Part shown: one piece after another, positions 1-12,017 of the stretch
How positions within the stretch are numbered: position 1 is the first letter of the stretch
Layout: every line of letters begins with the position of its first letter
From: Siphonodentalium dalli
Taxonomy: Eukaryota; Mollusca; Scaphopoda; Gadilida; Siphonodentaliidae
Length of the DNA: 64,000 bases
Direction: 5' to 3'
NCBI GenBank assembly: GCA_032622095.1
Contig: CP136062.1
Coordinates: forward strand, 38,440,918 to 38,504,917
Position numbers and translations under genes: made by a program
Notes under the pieces: generated by a model
What the model was told of the DNA's origin: nothing
Databases searched by the model: none
The model's input: only the letters and a program-made list of their open reading frames with translations

Positions 1-184
1 AAAGACATATTATGGACTTGTTCGGGTGCATGCAACTGTAAGTTAGTACTCAGGCGCTATGCCAACTGGAGGAATGCGTCATTCTACTAACATCACCGAA
101 AATGTCAAGCAAATCGACCTCACGACTCCATGGAAAATATCGTCTCAAATACGTTCAATTGTAAATACACAGTTAGAAAAAATA

Positions 185-335
185 CCGTCGTTTCAACGGT
201 CTGAGACCGCGCACTATCGCTGCCAACATTTGACCGTTAAACATACGGTCAGACCGTAGCATGTTCCACGGTATAAAACCGTTTAAGTAACGGGCAGACC
301 GTAACCAATAACTGTCAGACCAATGGTATTTTTCA
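185..335. repeat. Cluster of ACGGTC/GACCGT palindromic words
   Basis: Repeated short words related to ACGGTCTGAGACCG occur about every 20-40 bases here, and again at 2396-2480. The partner copies lie at about 54933-55083 and 57156-57240. No coding potential is seen: the 66-codon open frame across 59-259 contains these words and resembles no family I recognise. The two clusters may be subterminal repeats of one element of about 2.3 kb, but no clear termini were found. Confidence 0.6.
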
Positions 336-956
336 TGGGTCAACACCAATTGTTTGCTCTTAATTTGCTAATTTACCATATAATTAGCCAGGTTCCCATG
401 ATGATAATATGATTCCCCGGTAGGCATTACGATTCATGTTTTTGAATGGTCGAAACTTGTATTATTCGTAACTGAAAAATACATCTTAGTTCTTATGTTA
501 CGATCATATTTTTGATGAAATGTAAATCCTCAATGCATAAAGTGATAGACAATACTTATGAAACTTTGCAGTTTGCAGAGGATAAAGCTTGTTATCTGCC
601 TCGTAGAATTTAATCCGGAAAAGGCTGCGCACGCCTTTCACTAACTACTGTTTAAATATGGCTGTAAATAAAAAACGTTACTAGTAATAGCTGATAAGCC
701 AACCCATCACTATTCAGTTATGAGAAATACTAATTTCGACCATTCTAAAACATGAATTGGCATGCCCTTTTAAGCCATAAAAAGAACAAAGCTACATGTT
801 TCACAGTTAAAACTCAAATGTATGTACATGTAAAAGTCAAATATCTTAATGGCATACTTTTTGGTAACTTGTAAGGCGTGAAATTGTCCAGTCACTTGTA
901 AACAGTTTTTGTTTTAGCAGGTGAATCCGTACATCATGGCAGTACGGTACGAGTCT

Positions 957-1441
957 GAAGAAGTGGTATTTTTAGGCGCACCTTTATTGCGATATTGAGT
1001 GTGCTTAATTTAGAAAAGGCGTGATTATAGCACACTACCAAAAATCTGCCGCGCTTATTATTGCAATATTGAACGCAAAATATTGCGATACTAAGCGCGC
1101 TAAATTTCATACAAACCCGATAGTGTTATATTTATATTAGATAAATAATGTGCATATATTGTACATATAGTGTACATACCATATAGCATTTGCAACTATA
1201 ATTATATACATATCTAAAACATTGTCTCTATTTAGACAATAAACAATATAGAAGAAACAATAATTTGATTTAAATGTCGCAATTTTGAGCTCAAGATGTC
1301 GCAATATTAAGCGCAAAATATTGAGATATTAAGCGCAAACTATTGCAGTAATATCACAATCGACATGCTTATAAGCGGTTCCACTTGCTATATTTCGATA
1401 TTGGGCGCGAAAATAGCGCGCTTAATATACCACTTCTTTTG
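957..1441. mobile_element. MITE-like element with GCGATATTAAGCGC palindrome cluster
   Basis: The left end GAAGAAGTGGTATTTTTAGG and the right end ATATACCACTTCTTTT are inverted relative to each other, giving a roughly 480 bp foldback-like unit. Inside, variants of a palindromic word near GCGATATTAAGCGC recur (TTGCGATACTAAGCGC, TTGAGATATTAAGCGC, TCGATATTGGGCGCG). This arrangement of inverted ends plus an internal cluster of a private palindrome recurs across the window. No target duplication was identified. The partner is at about 55713-56197. Confidence 0.5.
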
Positions 1442-2395
1442 ACTGGTACTGTATATCAATAACGGCTAGATGTGATTGGAACCTACAAGACAACAGCAGA
1501 TCCCATAATAACTGTGCGCAATGACTTGGCGACAATGTTCTCCTGTTGTCGCGCATTTTCATTTTGGTATCACAACCACTTAGTATCAATGTCAGCCAAA
1601 GATGAACATGCAACCAATAATGTACTGCCGGTAAATTGTCGTAATAACTTGACGTTAACATGGCGAATGATGACAATGTCTCATGTCCACACGTTTCAAT
1701 GAAAATTCAGAACACTGTCAACATAATTGTCAACATTATAATAGTAATACTGTAGCTGCTCGTTGAGTCGTTGTTATTATTGTCACTATTGGTTGACATC
1801 GAAGCTATTGTTAATTGTATCTGTATCCTCTTGTGTCAGTAAATGTGAGTGTTTTGATATTAAGTCACACACTGTCAATTTCAACATCACTCAGTCGAAT
1901 GAAGTCAGACCCCCGATCGTGCCATGAATCGATTGCCAGAATGAATCCCTGCGCTCTAATTTAGTGGAAATTGTCAATGATTAAGCCGATTTTCCCAGAA
2001 TTGAAATTTGTCCGGTTATCAAAGGAACCGAAATCAGACCGTCTTAACTGTCCACAGTGGAAAAGGTAACAGTTTCCCAAAAAAACAATAATTTGCGATT
2101 AAATATGCAACGCCAAATACAAAATGGCGAAAATAAGATCTTAAGGTAGTGCTAAAGCGGGAACTTAACCCCGGTGTGAATTACTTGCTCATCAATATAC
2201 GTACCGACCCGATTCACACAGTGTGAATGCCGATAGTATATACATATTAAATAACAGTAGAGTAAGATTCAGTCATACGCATGGAGTCATTGTCGTATAT
2301 AATATGGTCGCCGATAAATATACTATTGAATTTTGACGCAATGACTTTGAATCACGAAAATATTTAATTTAGACAATTTTCATGGGCACATAAAA
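1442..2395. other. Non-coding stretch, no gene recognised
   Basis: AT-rich DNA with many TTGTCA/TGACAA words between about 1475 and 1780 but no clear periodicity. Short open frames on both strands overlap and show no recognisable domain. It is present in both copies of the long duplication. Confidence 0.5.
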
Positions 2396-2712
2396 TAACG
2401 GTATGGGACCGTCAAACTGACGAAACGGCATGAGGCCGTCTATTATGACGGTCCGAAACCGTCGAACCGACAGTAATTTCTAAGTGTATTTACATCTCAA
2501 TTCGGGGCACAACTATCGGAGATAAACAAACGAAAATATTTCGCAACCAGGAGTCATTGCATTTAATTGATATATAAGAATGACGGTGTATATGGTCAAT
2601 GTTGATATAATATTTGTAAATAATAACTAATGTTGAGCAAGATTATGCTCCATTTCTATTTGATTACCCATAGCCGAGTGTTTCGCATCACTTTAAAACT
2701 ACTTGGGGGGGT

Positions 2713-2830
2713 CTCTATTTATGGTATGGTTTGTAATAAATATGTATTCTCTATTTAGGGTATGGTGTCCAATAAATATATATGCTCTATTCAGGGTATG
2801 GTGTGTAATAAATATGTATTCTCTATTTAG
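2713..2830 (+). repeat. 36 bp tandem repeat, about 3.3 units
   Basis: CTCTATTT-type starts fall at 2713, 2749, 2785 and 2821, an exact 36 bp period. Each unit contains a GGTATGGT...AATAAATAT core. The partner array is at 57472-57589 with the same phase. Its 12-codon period explains the repetitive short open frame across it in the partner copy. Confidence 0.85.
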
Positions 2831-3259
2831 TTCTTGGCGCGCCGTCACCAGACTACCTACAAGCTAAGGTGAGTAAATTATAATGCTATAATTATGATTA
2901 CACGCCAGTGGGGTGGGGTCAGAAATAATGTTCAGGCACGTATGCCGATTTTTGTCCTTTCGTCGACCCTTGTTGGGACACACCCACCCCACGTCAAAAT
3001 GTTTGTCTGTTTTCGGAAGTTTTTTTTCCCGACCAGCTGTATATGAATTTATGTGCATACTATTGTCATGGATGTTAACATTGACATGTAGATATGAACG
3101 AGTCATTTTGGAGTCATTTTGGGGTCATTTGGCCAAAAAAACATGGGGGAAAAACATGCGGACAAAATTGTGCCATGATGAGACGGCATATGCCCCACTC
3201 TATTCAGTTACACATATATTTAATGGAAAAAGTAATGTGTGTCTCTTTCAGATATCATG

Positions 3260-3560
3260 TTATTATCCGTGTGTAACAATTTTTTACAATTTTAATAATT
3301 TGTTCTTGTATTCTTTAACAATTTTATAATTTCACCCATACAGAGCCCCATACAAACATGAGCAGACGACACTCTTCTATATGCTTCTATATATGTGTGG
3401 GGCTCCCTGCAGGGTAATAGATGTTTTTTATTTTATGTCCTAAAAATTGTAAGAAACATTTATTTTTAAAAACATGATAAAAAATTGTTAGGCCAATGCA
3501 TTCTCGTATATATACGAGGCGACCTATGGTCGACTCGCATATATAAGAGAATGCATTGGC
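3260..3560. mobile_element. Partial palindromic MITE (internal part of a piggyBac-like family)
   Basis: A T-rich stretch with TTCTTTAACAATTTTATAAT-type sequence, like the interior of the element at 49770-50225, leads to a 69 bp near-perfect palindrome at 3492-3560 that starts GCCAATGCATTCTC and ends GAGAATGCATTGGC. A CACAGGGTA flank follows. The TTAACCC/GGGTTAA termini of the complete family members were not found, so this looks like a truncated or rearranged copy. Confidence 0.6.
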
Positions 3561-4202
3561 ACAGGGTAAAAAAAACCGACTTACAACTGGATTTGATATT
3601 GCATGTCACATTTGTTGTACATAAATGAGGTCTGGGTCATGCTTATTATATGCCAGGTTCTTTAGATGTAGGCTTCTTTGCTTGGTTCTTTGATTGTCTA
3701 CACTGTTTCAGACTGATCGGTCCTTTATTAGTGACGTGACCTGTTGAGTCATCGATACATATTGTGTCTGGATGTCGAAATCCAACATTACTATCCGGTT
3801 ATACTTTTTGTGGCCGCATTATTGTCAAAGTACATTTTATGTTCCATGTTGCATCATTTCATGACACAAACCCATATTTTTACAATTGAGGGTCAAATTT
3901 ATGAAAAAATATCTTGGTTGACACTGATAAGTTATAGTGTGCACGAATTAGTCGGAGCACTACTAGACTACTAAAACATTTTTATAGCCTAATATATACA
4001 TGTATAGGAGAGGTTTTTAAATGTGTAAGATACCTTTCGATGCCCTTGCAACTGAGCAAAAAAAAAGATCTGTCTATACAGTCTAATAAAAAGTTTTCGG
4101 TAGGCACCTTTTTCTTGGGTAGGTAGGGAAACCCTAAACAGTTAATTTTTTTGTTTGGCCTTACAGATAGAACTACTGTATTGTGGGTGACAATGGTTGG
4201 TA

Positions 4203-4267
4203 CAGTAATGCTCAAAGTAATTGACCCCTCAACCACAGCAGAATTATGGGTAACATTTCAGGATTTT
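4203..4267 (+). mobile_element. Half of a Tc1/mariner-like palindromic MITE
   Basis: The sequence starts TA-CAGTAATGCTCAAAGTAA and matches one arm of the 129 bp palindromic elements at 37921-38399. It stops near the palindrome centre (TTTCAGGATTT), after which unrelated sequence follows. The partner copy is at about 58898-58962. Confidence 0.75.
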
Positions 4268-4828
4268 GTCGAAAATATGGCTTGTTGCCATTCATCGGAA
4301 AGCATTCTACTAACATCGACGAAAATCTGAAGCAAATCGACCGTATAACACTCAACAGAAAACATCGTCAGAACTACACTCAAATGTAAATATTTACTAC
4401 TCGATTCTGGACGCATCTATCGGCGATAAACTAACGAAAACGATTTCGCCATCGAGATTCACTGCATTTAATTAATACTAGCAGGGTTACCCGGCGTTGC
4501 CCAGGTTAAAGTAATATGAAACCCTTTGCATATTACGGATATATGATTGGAATAGGGGATACTCTTGTTCAAAGCGTTACACTTATTCTCATAAATTATA
4601 TACCCAAAACATGATTCTTACACACGGAATATAAGTAGTAGCTCACCTTGTTGGATCGGAGCGATTGTCATTTTGTGTATCGCGATTAAATCATCCCACC
4701 AATAAAGAACTATTTATTTATTTACAACTGCGTAAACTTCAACGTTATAACATGAACATGAGCACATTAGTTCGCAAAAATAAAAGACAATTGAGTTTAA
4801 CATATAGAGGATCTAAAGCGAGTCCCAT

Positions 4829-4936
4829 GTTTATAGCGAAATTTGCAAAAAGAGTCCAGTAAATTAGGTCTGGATCGAGCCTTTGGCGAGGTCAAGACCT
4901 AATTTATCGGACGAGTTTTGTAAATTGCGCTATAAA
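4829..4936. repeat. Foldback of about 108 bp
   Basis: The arms pair as TATAGCGAAATTTGCAAA with TTTGTAAATTGCGCTATA, and TAAATTAGGTCT with AGACCTAATTTA, around a short centre near 4880. It lies inside the part of the 4477 element that its sister copy at 6911 lacks, so it could be an insertion. The partner is at about 59535-59642. Confidence 0.65.
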
Positions 4937-5121
4937 CTGTGGACGATTTGTAGATTCTATTTATTACATGATCCAAAAACTCTACAAAACATGCATAATA
5001 AATCAAAAAATGGGACGATAAACTAACATCTGCTTCTATGAGACATGCGATGACGTTTCACGGAAGTATGCGTTGTTTGTCCACGTAAAGAAATAGTCCC
5101 AGATAAATAAAGACTCTTTGG

Positions 5122-5160
5122 CGTATTTTAAGGCGTATTTTAAGGCGTATATTAAGGTGT
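5122..5160 (+). repeat. 14 bp tandem repeat, three units
   Basis: GGCGTATTTTAA is repeated with a 14 bp step, the third unit changed to GGCGTATATTAA. The partner is at about 59828-59866. Confidence 0.7.
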
Positions 5161-6470
5161 ACCACTTACACGGGGGTGTTATTGCTTGTTGGAAAAATAT
5201 TGGAAGCCATAGTATTTGAGACATACCGTATGTAAAGTAAATAGACGACAAACCGGATGTCAAAGGTTACCTGGCACTATTTCTTGTTATCAAACGAACG
5301 TTTAATATCAGAATTTATAGAATGGGTTTATTGAATGGAATAAGGGTAGGATCATGTAATAAAGAGACGTATCAATCTAGTGAGTTTGACTTAAGATTTT
5401 GATGACACCTGGTTATCAAATCTCCAGATACAGATACTTTAATGATACAGATACTTTAATGAAATGTCCCAGTGCTCTGTTCATTGTGCTATATACTGGC
5501 TAATAATAATCAGTTTAAACGAAATGTTGCTATGCTTCTATATCAAATGCATGTGCCCGACACAGAATGATATTTTGAGTTTTTGTATGTTAGGCGATGA
5601 GTCTGTTCTAAACATGAATGATATCCTCTGTATTTTGGGCAGATATAACATTGTCAGATGTCAGTATTGGAGGATCCTGAAAAGTAATGTGCCACTGACT
5701 CCGTTTTCTTTTATCTCAGACATTATAATCGACGGCACACTGTGACCACAATTGTTGAACAGGCCTTATATGCATTTCCATATCTCTTGTAACTTTTGTG
5801 TGGAAACTATATTGAATGGGGCAGACTCAATTGTCTTATAATATTAAATTGAGCTATTCTAGTATTTTAACATGCACCATTATCTTCCTCGCAAAATGTT
5901 ACCACAGTTTGAACGCATTGGTGTCACCTCGATTGTACCCGTGAAGTTCTATATAGATCACATACAGACATACATATATTTGCAAATATATCTAGGCACC
6001 AAAATTAATGTGACATTTTACGTACGATTTGATTCCTCGCATTAAACATAAATATGTATAAGTTTGGTGCTAATCGGCGACTAAACAATTTTGTTTTATC
6101 AAATTGAGTGCCCACCCACAACATCTCGCACACAAACAACACCAATATAGCGTCTTTAAATCACATGATTTGATTCCTCATATATCGTGTATAAGAATGT
6201 GTATCAATTTGGTGCAAATTGGCGCTAAAATGATATCAATGTTGGTGCCGCTCTCCCTTTCAGTACACCCCTGTACAACAAATTACTACTTTCAACAAGG
6301 TTATTCTACATTTGTGTTTGATCACCCTACTGGAGTGTTTCACATCATTTTACGTGAAGATCTGCTATAGATGAGGCCCACAACCTGGCTGCCGAAAGTC
6401 AAATACATGGAACACATCTAGTTTTAGGTTGATACTTGTGTAACTATTCCCCAGGTCATGTCAAACGTTG

Positions 6471-6912
6471 AAGGCCCATTTAATTTTCGAGTCTCTGATT
6501 ATTTTTTGTATAGTGCTTTGATATACGGTTTAAATGACAATCTATGCCATGAAATACTATTAAAATACTATTAATTCGTCACAATTTGAAACGTCTGTCT
6601 CAGAAGGTGCCCATAGAGAAATAGAGAAACAGTTGATATCATAGAAAGATTCCCCCCGTTATGGATCCCATATTGCAACATAATTCAAACTCAAAAATGT
6701 GTTTTCAATGGAAGGGGGTAACTCTATCTTTAAGATATATCCCCCTCCATTGAAAATAATACTTTGCACTGCAAAACAGATGAAACTTAAGCACATAAAC
6801 AGGTCGGTAACTCAACAAAAACATGTTCAGTTTATTACACCGAATAAGTTGATAATGCAATATTGTGACGCTTCCTCGTTCAAATGGTATATAATATGGC
6901 ATATATTTTATA
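6471..6912 (+). mobile_element. Truncated MITE of the AAGGCCCA family
   Basis: The left end AAGGCCCATTTAATTTTCGA matches the complete element at 11166-11622. Interior phrases such as a GGGGGTAACTCTATCTTTAA block also match. The right terminus is missing because the TACTAGCAGG element begins at 6911. The partner is at about 61164-61605. Confidence 0.7.
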
Positions 6913-7790
6913 CTAGCAGGGTTACCCGGCGTTGCCCAGGTTAACGTGGTGTGAAACCCTCTGCATATTGTGGATATCTGGTGGAATAGAGGATACTTTT
7001 GTTCAAAGCGTTACACATATTGTCATAAATTATATATCCAAAATACCATCACAAAACATGATTCTTACACACGGAATATAAGTAGTAGCTCACCTTGTCG
7101 GATCGGAGCGATTGTCATTTTGTTTATCGCGATTAATATGTCCCACCAATAAAGAACCATTTATTTATTTACAACTGCGTATACTTCAGACGTTATAACA
7201 TGAACATCATAAACACATTAGTTCGCAAAAATAAAAGATGACAATTAGGTTTTACATAGAGATGTATCAATCAATCTAGTGGGTTTGACTAAGATTTTGA
7301 GGACACCTGGTTATCATATCTCCATGAAGATACAGATGTTTTAAAGAAATGTCCAGGTGCTCCTCTGTGCATTGTGCTATGTACTGACTAATTATTCTCT
7401 GCTTAAAAGAAATGTTGCTATGCAGCTATATCAGCTACATGTGCCCCGACACAGAGCGAGATTTTGAGTTGTTTATTATGTTAGGCGATGAGTCTGTTCT
7501 AAAATATGACAGATATCCTCTGTATATTGGGCAGATATAACCTTGTCAGATGTCAGTATTTGATCCTGATCTGTTTTCTTTCATCTCAGAAGAAATTATA
7601 TTTGACGGCACACTGTGACCACTATTGTTGAACGGGCCTTCTATAAATTTCCATATCTCTTGTAATTTTTTTGTGGAAAATATATTGAATGGGCAAACTA
7701 AATTGTGTTATAATATTAACATGAGCTATTCTAATATTTTAACATGTACCATTATCTTCCTCGTAAAAGGTTACCACTATTAGAACGCCT
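6911..7790 (+). repeat. Second diverged copy of the TACTAGCAGG element
   Basis: It aligns with 4477-4800 and then with about 5370-5860, skipping the intervening 560 bp. Base differences between the two sister copies are more frequent than between the long duplicates, so this internal duplication is older than the one relating 1-9314 to 54749-64000. Confidence 0.6.
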
Positions 7791-9582
7791 TGGTACCACC
7801 TCGATTGTACCCCGTGAAGTTATATATAGAACAAATAGACATATATTTGCAAATATATCTAGGCACCAAATGTTACGTTTTTAATACACACGATTTGATT
7901 CCTCGTATCATTTGAGAAGAACGTGTATGAATTTGATGTTAATTGGCACTAAACATATTTCTATCTGTTGTGGTGACCAGCCCGTCCCTATCTCGGACTC
8001 AAGCGGTGCCACATTTGACATCATTAAACCACAAACTTAGCTCAGTATAGAGATTAGTATATATAAAATTGTTGAAAATTGGCGAGTATACAAATTGGTA
8101 TCAAATTTAGGGTCCCATAACTCTAACCCAAATGATACCAATTTGGCGTCATTAAATTACACGATTAGATTCCTCGTATCACGAAGAAGAATATCTATCA
8201 AGTCTGGTGGAAATCGGCGCTAAACATATTGTTTATCTATTTCTGTGTCTCTCTCGCCCTCTGTGGACCCCTGTCTCGAATGTCACCACGTTTGACATCT
8301 TTAAACCACACAATTAGACTCTTGATATCATGGAGATAAATATTTATAAGTTTGGTGCTAATCGGGGACTAAACCCTTTTTTTATCAAAGTTATGCCCAT
8401 CCCACACCCACACCATCTCTCACACAAACAGCACCAATATAGCGTCTTTAAATCACATGATTGAATTCCTCGTGCCATGGATAAGAACGTGGATCAATTT
8501 GGTGGATTTTGGCGCTAAAATTATTTTTATCAATGTTGTTGCCCCTCATCCTTTCTCGAATGACGCTACTTTTGACAGCAGTAAGCTTGTATAAGTTTTT
8601 GTATAAAATTGGCGAGTATACAAATTCGTATCAAATTTATTGCCCCCATATCTCTCATCCAAACGGCACCAATTTGGCTTATCTAAACCACACGATTAGT
8701 CTTTCTCGTATCACGGAGAATATGTATCAATCTGGTGGAAATAAGCGCTAAACATATTGTTGATCTTTTGTGTGTTCCTCTCACCCTCTATGCATCCTGA
8801 CTCGAATGGCCCCACTTGTGAGAGCTTGTGGCATCCTTAAACCACACAATTAGACTCCTGATATCATGGAGATGATTATTGATAAATCTGGTAAACCAAT
8901 TTTGGTTAAATTTAGTGCCCACTAACCCTCATCTCTCACACAAACATAGCATCTTGAAATCACACGATCAGACTCTTCGTATTATGGATAAGAACGTGTA
9001 TCACTTTGGTGGAAATTGACGTTAAAATTATTGCGTATCAATGCGTACCCTCTCCCATTCAGTTCAACCCTGATTCGAATAACGCCACTTTTGACAGATT
9101 TAAGCTACACCATTAGACTCCCCATACCATGGGGATGATATTGTATATGTGTGGCGGCAATCGGCGACTAAACCCATTCCTATCAAATTGAGTGCCCCTC
9201 CCACAATATTTCGTCCAAACGACAGCAATTTGGACTTGGCGTCTTTAAATAGCACACTTAAGAGTAGACCTTAGATGCCTACAATCGCTAGAGATTTCGC
9301 ATTCATACTGCAATTAGTTTAGGAGTATTCATTGTATCATGGAGAAGAATATATATAAATTGTGGAAATCCGCGCTAAAATTAGTTTTATCAATTTACCC
9401 CCTTCGGTGTGCCCTGACGCGAAAGGCGCCACGTTTGGCATGTTTAAACAACTCCATTAGATTCATCATATCATGGGAATTATAATAAAAAAATTCCGTG
9501 GCAATCGGCGGCAAAACAAATTTCTACCCCTCCCCTTTTTCTGCCCCTGACAACGGCGTCACTTTGGAAAATTCTAACCTAC

Positions 9583-10795
9583 ACCATTATCTTTCTCGTA
9601 ATAAGTTACCCCTAGTAGACCGTTTGGTGCAATCTAGATGGTCCCTCGGCGCTAAACTTAGTTGATCAATTTTGGTGCCACTCCCCCCTTCTGTGCATCC
9701 CAGACTCGAATGGCGCCACTTTTGACGTATTTAAACTATCTATTGCATATGGGTCTCTTCTGACGTCATTGTTATGTTTTGTCTCACTATAACTGAGGAC
9801 TAACGAGTGTATACGTTTCTATAATTTAGTATACAATACTCCCTAAGCGCGACTGCTTTTATATATAGCAAGCAAACAAGTCATGAATATTAATGAGTTT
9901 GTATAGTAGAAGATGGAGATGTCCCGATATATAACACCTCCCCGTTTTAACGAAAGATAGAGCGACAGTATGTCAAAGAGGAAAGATACATAAATGGAAG
10001 GTGATACATCGAAATGTTGCCTCTTTCAATTTACTGTTTAGTAAATCCCACTTCTGACACCATGTTATGTTTTGTCTCTCTAAAAATGAGGACTAACGAG
10101 TGTATACGTTTCTATAATTTATTATACAATGTTAGTGCAGCATGAAAACGATTCATGAATATTTATGAGTTAGTATAGTAGAAGATGGAGATGTCCCGAT
10201 ATATAACATATCCTCGTTTTTACGAAAGATAGAGCCACAGTATCCTAAAGAGGAAAGATACAAAAATGGAAGATGATTCATCGAAATGTTGCCTCATTCA
10301 ATTTACAGTTTAGTACATCCCACTTCTGACACCAGGTTATGTTTTGTCTCTCATTAACTGAGGACTAACGAGTGTATACGTTTCTATAATTTATTATACA
10401 ATGTTCCCTAAGCGCGCGACTGTTTTTATAGCAGAGAAGCTGGAGCACGTGTTAGTGCAGCATGCAGACGATTCATGAATATTAATGAGTTAGTATAGTA
10501 TAGAAGATGGAGATGTCCCGATATATAACAGTCATCATTGACCAAAATTTGGGTTTATACACCGTTACTATATATCGATGCTGATTGGCTATTCGCAAGA
10601 GCCGACATAATACAAAATGTTATCCGCCCCAGTGATGGTTATATTTTCTGACATTTGCTACTGAAAGGCAAAATCCGTCGTCTATCTATATCTTTATTTG
10701 CGAATGTCTGTCTGTCTTCTATTCACGGGGGACCATCTAGATGGCACCAAAGGGGTCTAACATGGGTAACTATTTACGAGGAAGATAATGGTGCG
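9583..10795. repeat. Inverted flanks around a tandem-repeat block
   Basis: The block at 9583-9648 (ACCATTATCTTTCTCG ... AATCTAGATGGTCCC) reappears inverted at about 10723-10795 (GGGGACCATCTAGATGGCAC ... GAGGAAGATAATGGTGC). The sequence between them includes the tandem repeat at 9771-10530. This may delimit one larger element, but no target duplication was identified. Confidence 0.45.
9771..10530 (+). repeat. Tandem repeat of about 280 bp, 2.7 units
   Basis: Units start with GTTATGTTTTGTCTC at 9771, 10063 and 10336. Each contains ACGAGTGTATACGTTTCTAT, then GAAGATGGAGATGTCCCG and a CATCGAAATGTTGCCTC block. The third unit is cut short after the GATGTCCCG block near 10530. Units differ by small indels. 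Confidence 0.9.
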
Positions 10796-10799
10796 GGTT

Positions 10800-11160
10800 A
10801 GTATTTTCTAAAATGACGCTGTAACAGCGGTACTCGGTCCAAGATCAGCATCATTCAAACCGACACACCATGCTGCTGTAGTCCGAGAAGACTTGGTCTA
10901 CTGGGCGACAAAAACATTCATCTGAATGAATGAAAATAGGTTCAACTGTTTCAACCATTGCTCTGTTGTCGGCGATACCCTCCGGTCTCCGGTCGGCGAC
11001 ACCGAGTTAACGGGTGGTGGTGAGATCATTCAACACTAGACGAAATGTGATGTTTTCAGATTTGGCGATTTCATGTAGTTTCCATGTATCGAATATACGT
11101 CACATTTACGATGCGTTTATTCTTATATTAGCAGTTTCTGTATTCTTCACGTTTTATTGG
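10800..11160. other. Non-coding stretch, no gene recognised
   Basis: Moderately GC-richer DNA between repeat blocks, with no open frame of note and no repeat structure that I could resolve. Confidence 0.4.
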
Positions 11161-11165
11161 GTCTA

Positions 11166-11622
11166 AAGGCCCACTTAATTTTCGAACCTCCAGATTACTT
11201 TATATAAAATATATGCTATATTATATATCATTTTAAATCTCCAAGACATTGTATTATCAACTTATCCGGTGTAATAACATGTGGTCATGTTTTTGTTGAG
11301 TTGCCAACGCGTTTTGTCATAAAGATTGAAGTAAAAATCAGTATTATTTCCAATGCAGGGGGAATAACTCTATATATTAAAGATAGAGTTCTTCCCCTTT
11401 CATTGAAAAAGTTTGAATTCCCTCGCGTTATGTGTGCCAGAAAGGGGGTGGGGTCTTTAGCAGTTTTCTATTTCTCTGTGGGCATCTTCTGTGACACAGA
11501 TGTTTCAAATAGTGATGAATTATAGCATTTTAATCATATTTTATGGCATAGATTGTTATTAAAACCGAATATAAGTAACTATACAAAAAATAATCGGCGA
11601 CTCAAAAATTGAGTGGGCCTTT
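11166..11622. mobile_element. MITE with AAGGCCCACTTAATT termini, TA-flanked
   Basis: The left end AAGGCCCACTTAATTTTCGA and the right end TCAAAAATTGAGTGGGCCTT are imperfect inverted repeats, both flanked by TA. The roughly 457 bp size and lack of coding capacity fit a non-autonomous DNA transposon. The open frame at 11301-11525 lies wholly inside it. Relatives are the truncated copy at 6471 and a diverged copy at about 28867-29277. A TA target suggests a Tc1/mariner-type mover, but the family is not certain. Confidence 0.7.
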
Positions 11623-11683
11623 AAATCCCAAGTATTCGCCTACATCTGGATGTTATTCTGGCACATCATATCTCACTATCAAT

Positions 11684-12017
11684 GTATTAATCCTTTCAGT
11701 GCAACGGGCCGATCACGTCGGCCCTAATTTATGGTCTGTAAAAAAAAAAAAAAGCAAACAAACTGGTTAAAACCTTAGGGGCATGTTACAACTCAAAACT
11801 ATCACCAAGAATTCATAGTAATAAGTTTGATGCCCATGATAAACGTAAGATTCCCTGGCACTAAACCTACAAAATAAGTATGTTAAAGAATATAAGAAAA
11901 AAATATTAAAATTGTACAAAATTCAAAAAAATAATAACTGATGAAAAATTGTTAGGCCAATGCATTCTCTTATATATGCGAGGCGACCTATGGTCGACTC
12001 GCATATATGAGAGAATG
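11684..12017. mobile_element. Broken palindromic MITE abutting the left inverted array
   Basis: A TTAA-TCCTTTCAGTG-like left end at 11684 is followed by an AT-rich interior (TTAAAGAATATAAGAAAA) and then by most of the 69 bp palindrome from 11956. The palindrome stops at GAGAATG (12017), where the ACGAGTTTTGTAGTA array begins. The missing CATTGGC end shows that the element was broken at this junction. Confidence 0.5.

Larger units (their letters stand above)
4477..5860 (+). repeat. First of two diverged direct copies of an interspersed element
   Basis: This copy begins TACTAGCAGGGTTACCCGGC and is repeated from 6911. Matching blocks include the opening 320 bp and a later block around 5370-5860 that matches about 7260-7750. 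The second copy lacks the 4805-5365 part. I have seen similar TTACCCGGCGTTGCCC sequence in dispersed repeats of other animals, but I cannot assign a family. Partner copies start at about 59170 and 61604. Confidence 0.6.
1..9314. repeat. Copy A of a long direct duplication (partner 54749-64000)
   Basis: The first base of the window aligns with 54749, and the match runs continuously to the end of the window (9314 corresponds to 64000). The copies differ by scattered substitutions, for example T at 138 versus C in the partner, and by short indels. The coordinate offset drifts from 54748 to 54686. The largest indel is about 62 bp at 3980-4041, present only in this copy. Because both copies reach a window edge, the true length is unknown and at least 9.3 kb. 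It could be a genuine segmental duplication with a period near 54.7 kb, or two haplotypes wrongly joined in one contig. Confidence 0.97.
6000..9760 (+). repeat. Degenerate tandem array of about 150 bp units
   Basis: A phrase of the type ACGATTAGATTCCTCGTATC recurs at about 6008, 6170, 7890, 8163, 8312, 8459, 8693, 8850, 8967, 9113, 9333 and 9457. Between recurrences come fixed neighbours: a 'tcaatttggtgg' phrase, 'ggcgctaaa', and a 'ctcgaatggcgcc' phrase. Spacing is mostly 117-157 bp, with gaps where other elements sit. It has the look of an old satellite or an internally repeated retroelement tail. No coding frame survives. The partner array covers about 60700-64000. Confidence 0.75.

Noticed and set aside
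11684-12017. Complete piggyBac element
   Set aside because: A TTAA-TCCTTTCAGTG-like left end is visible but the right terminus is missing and no transposase is present; reported only as a broken MITE.
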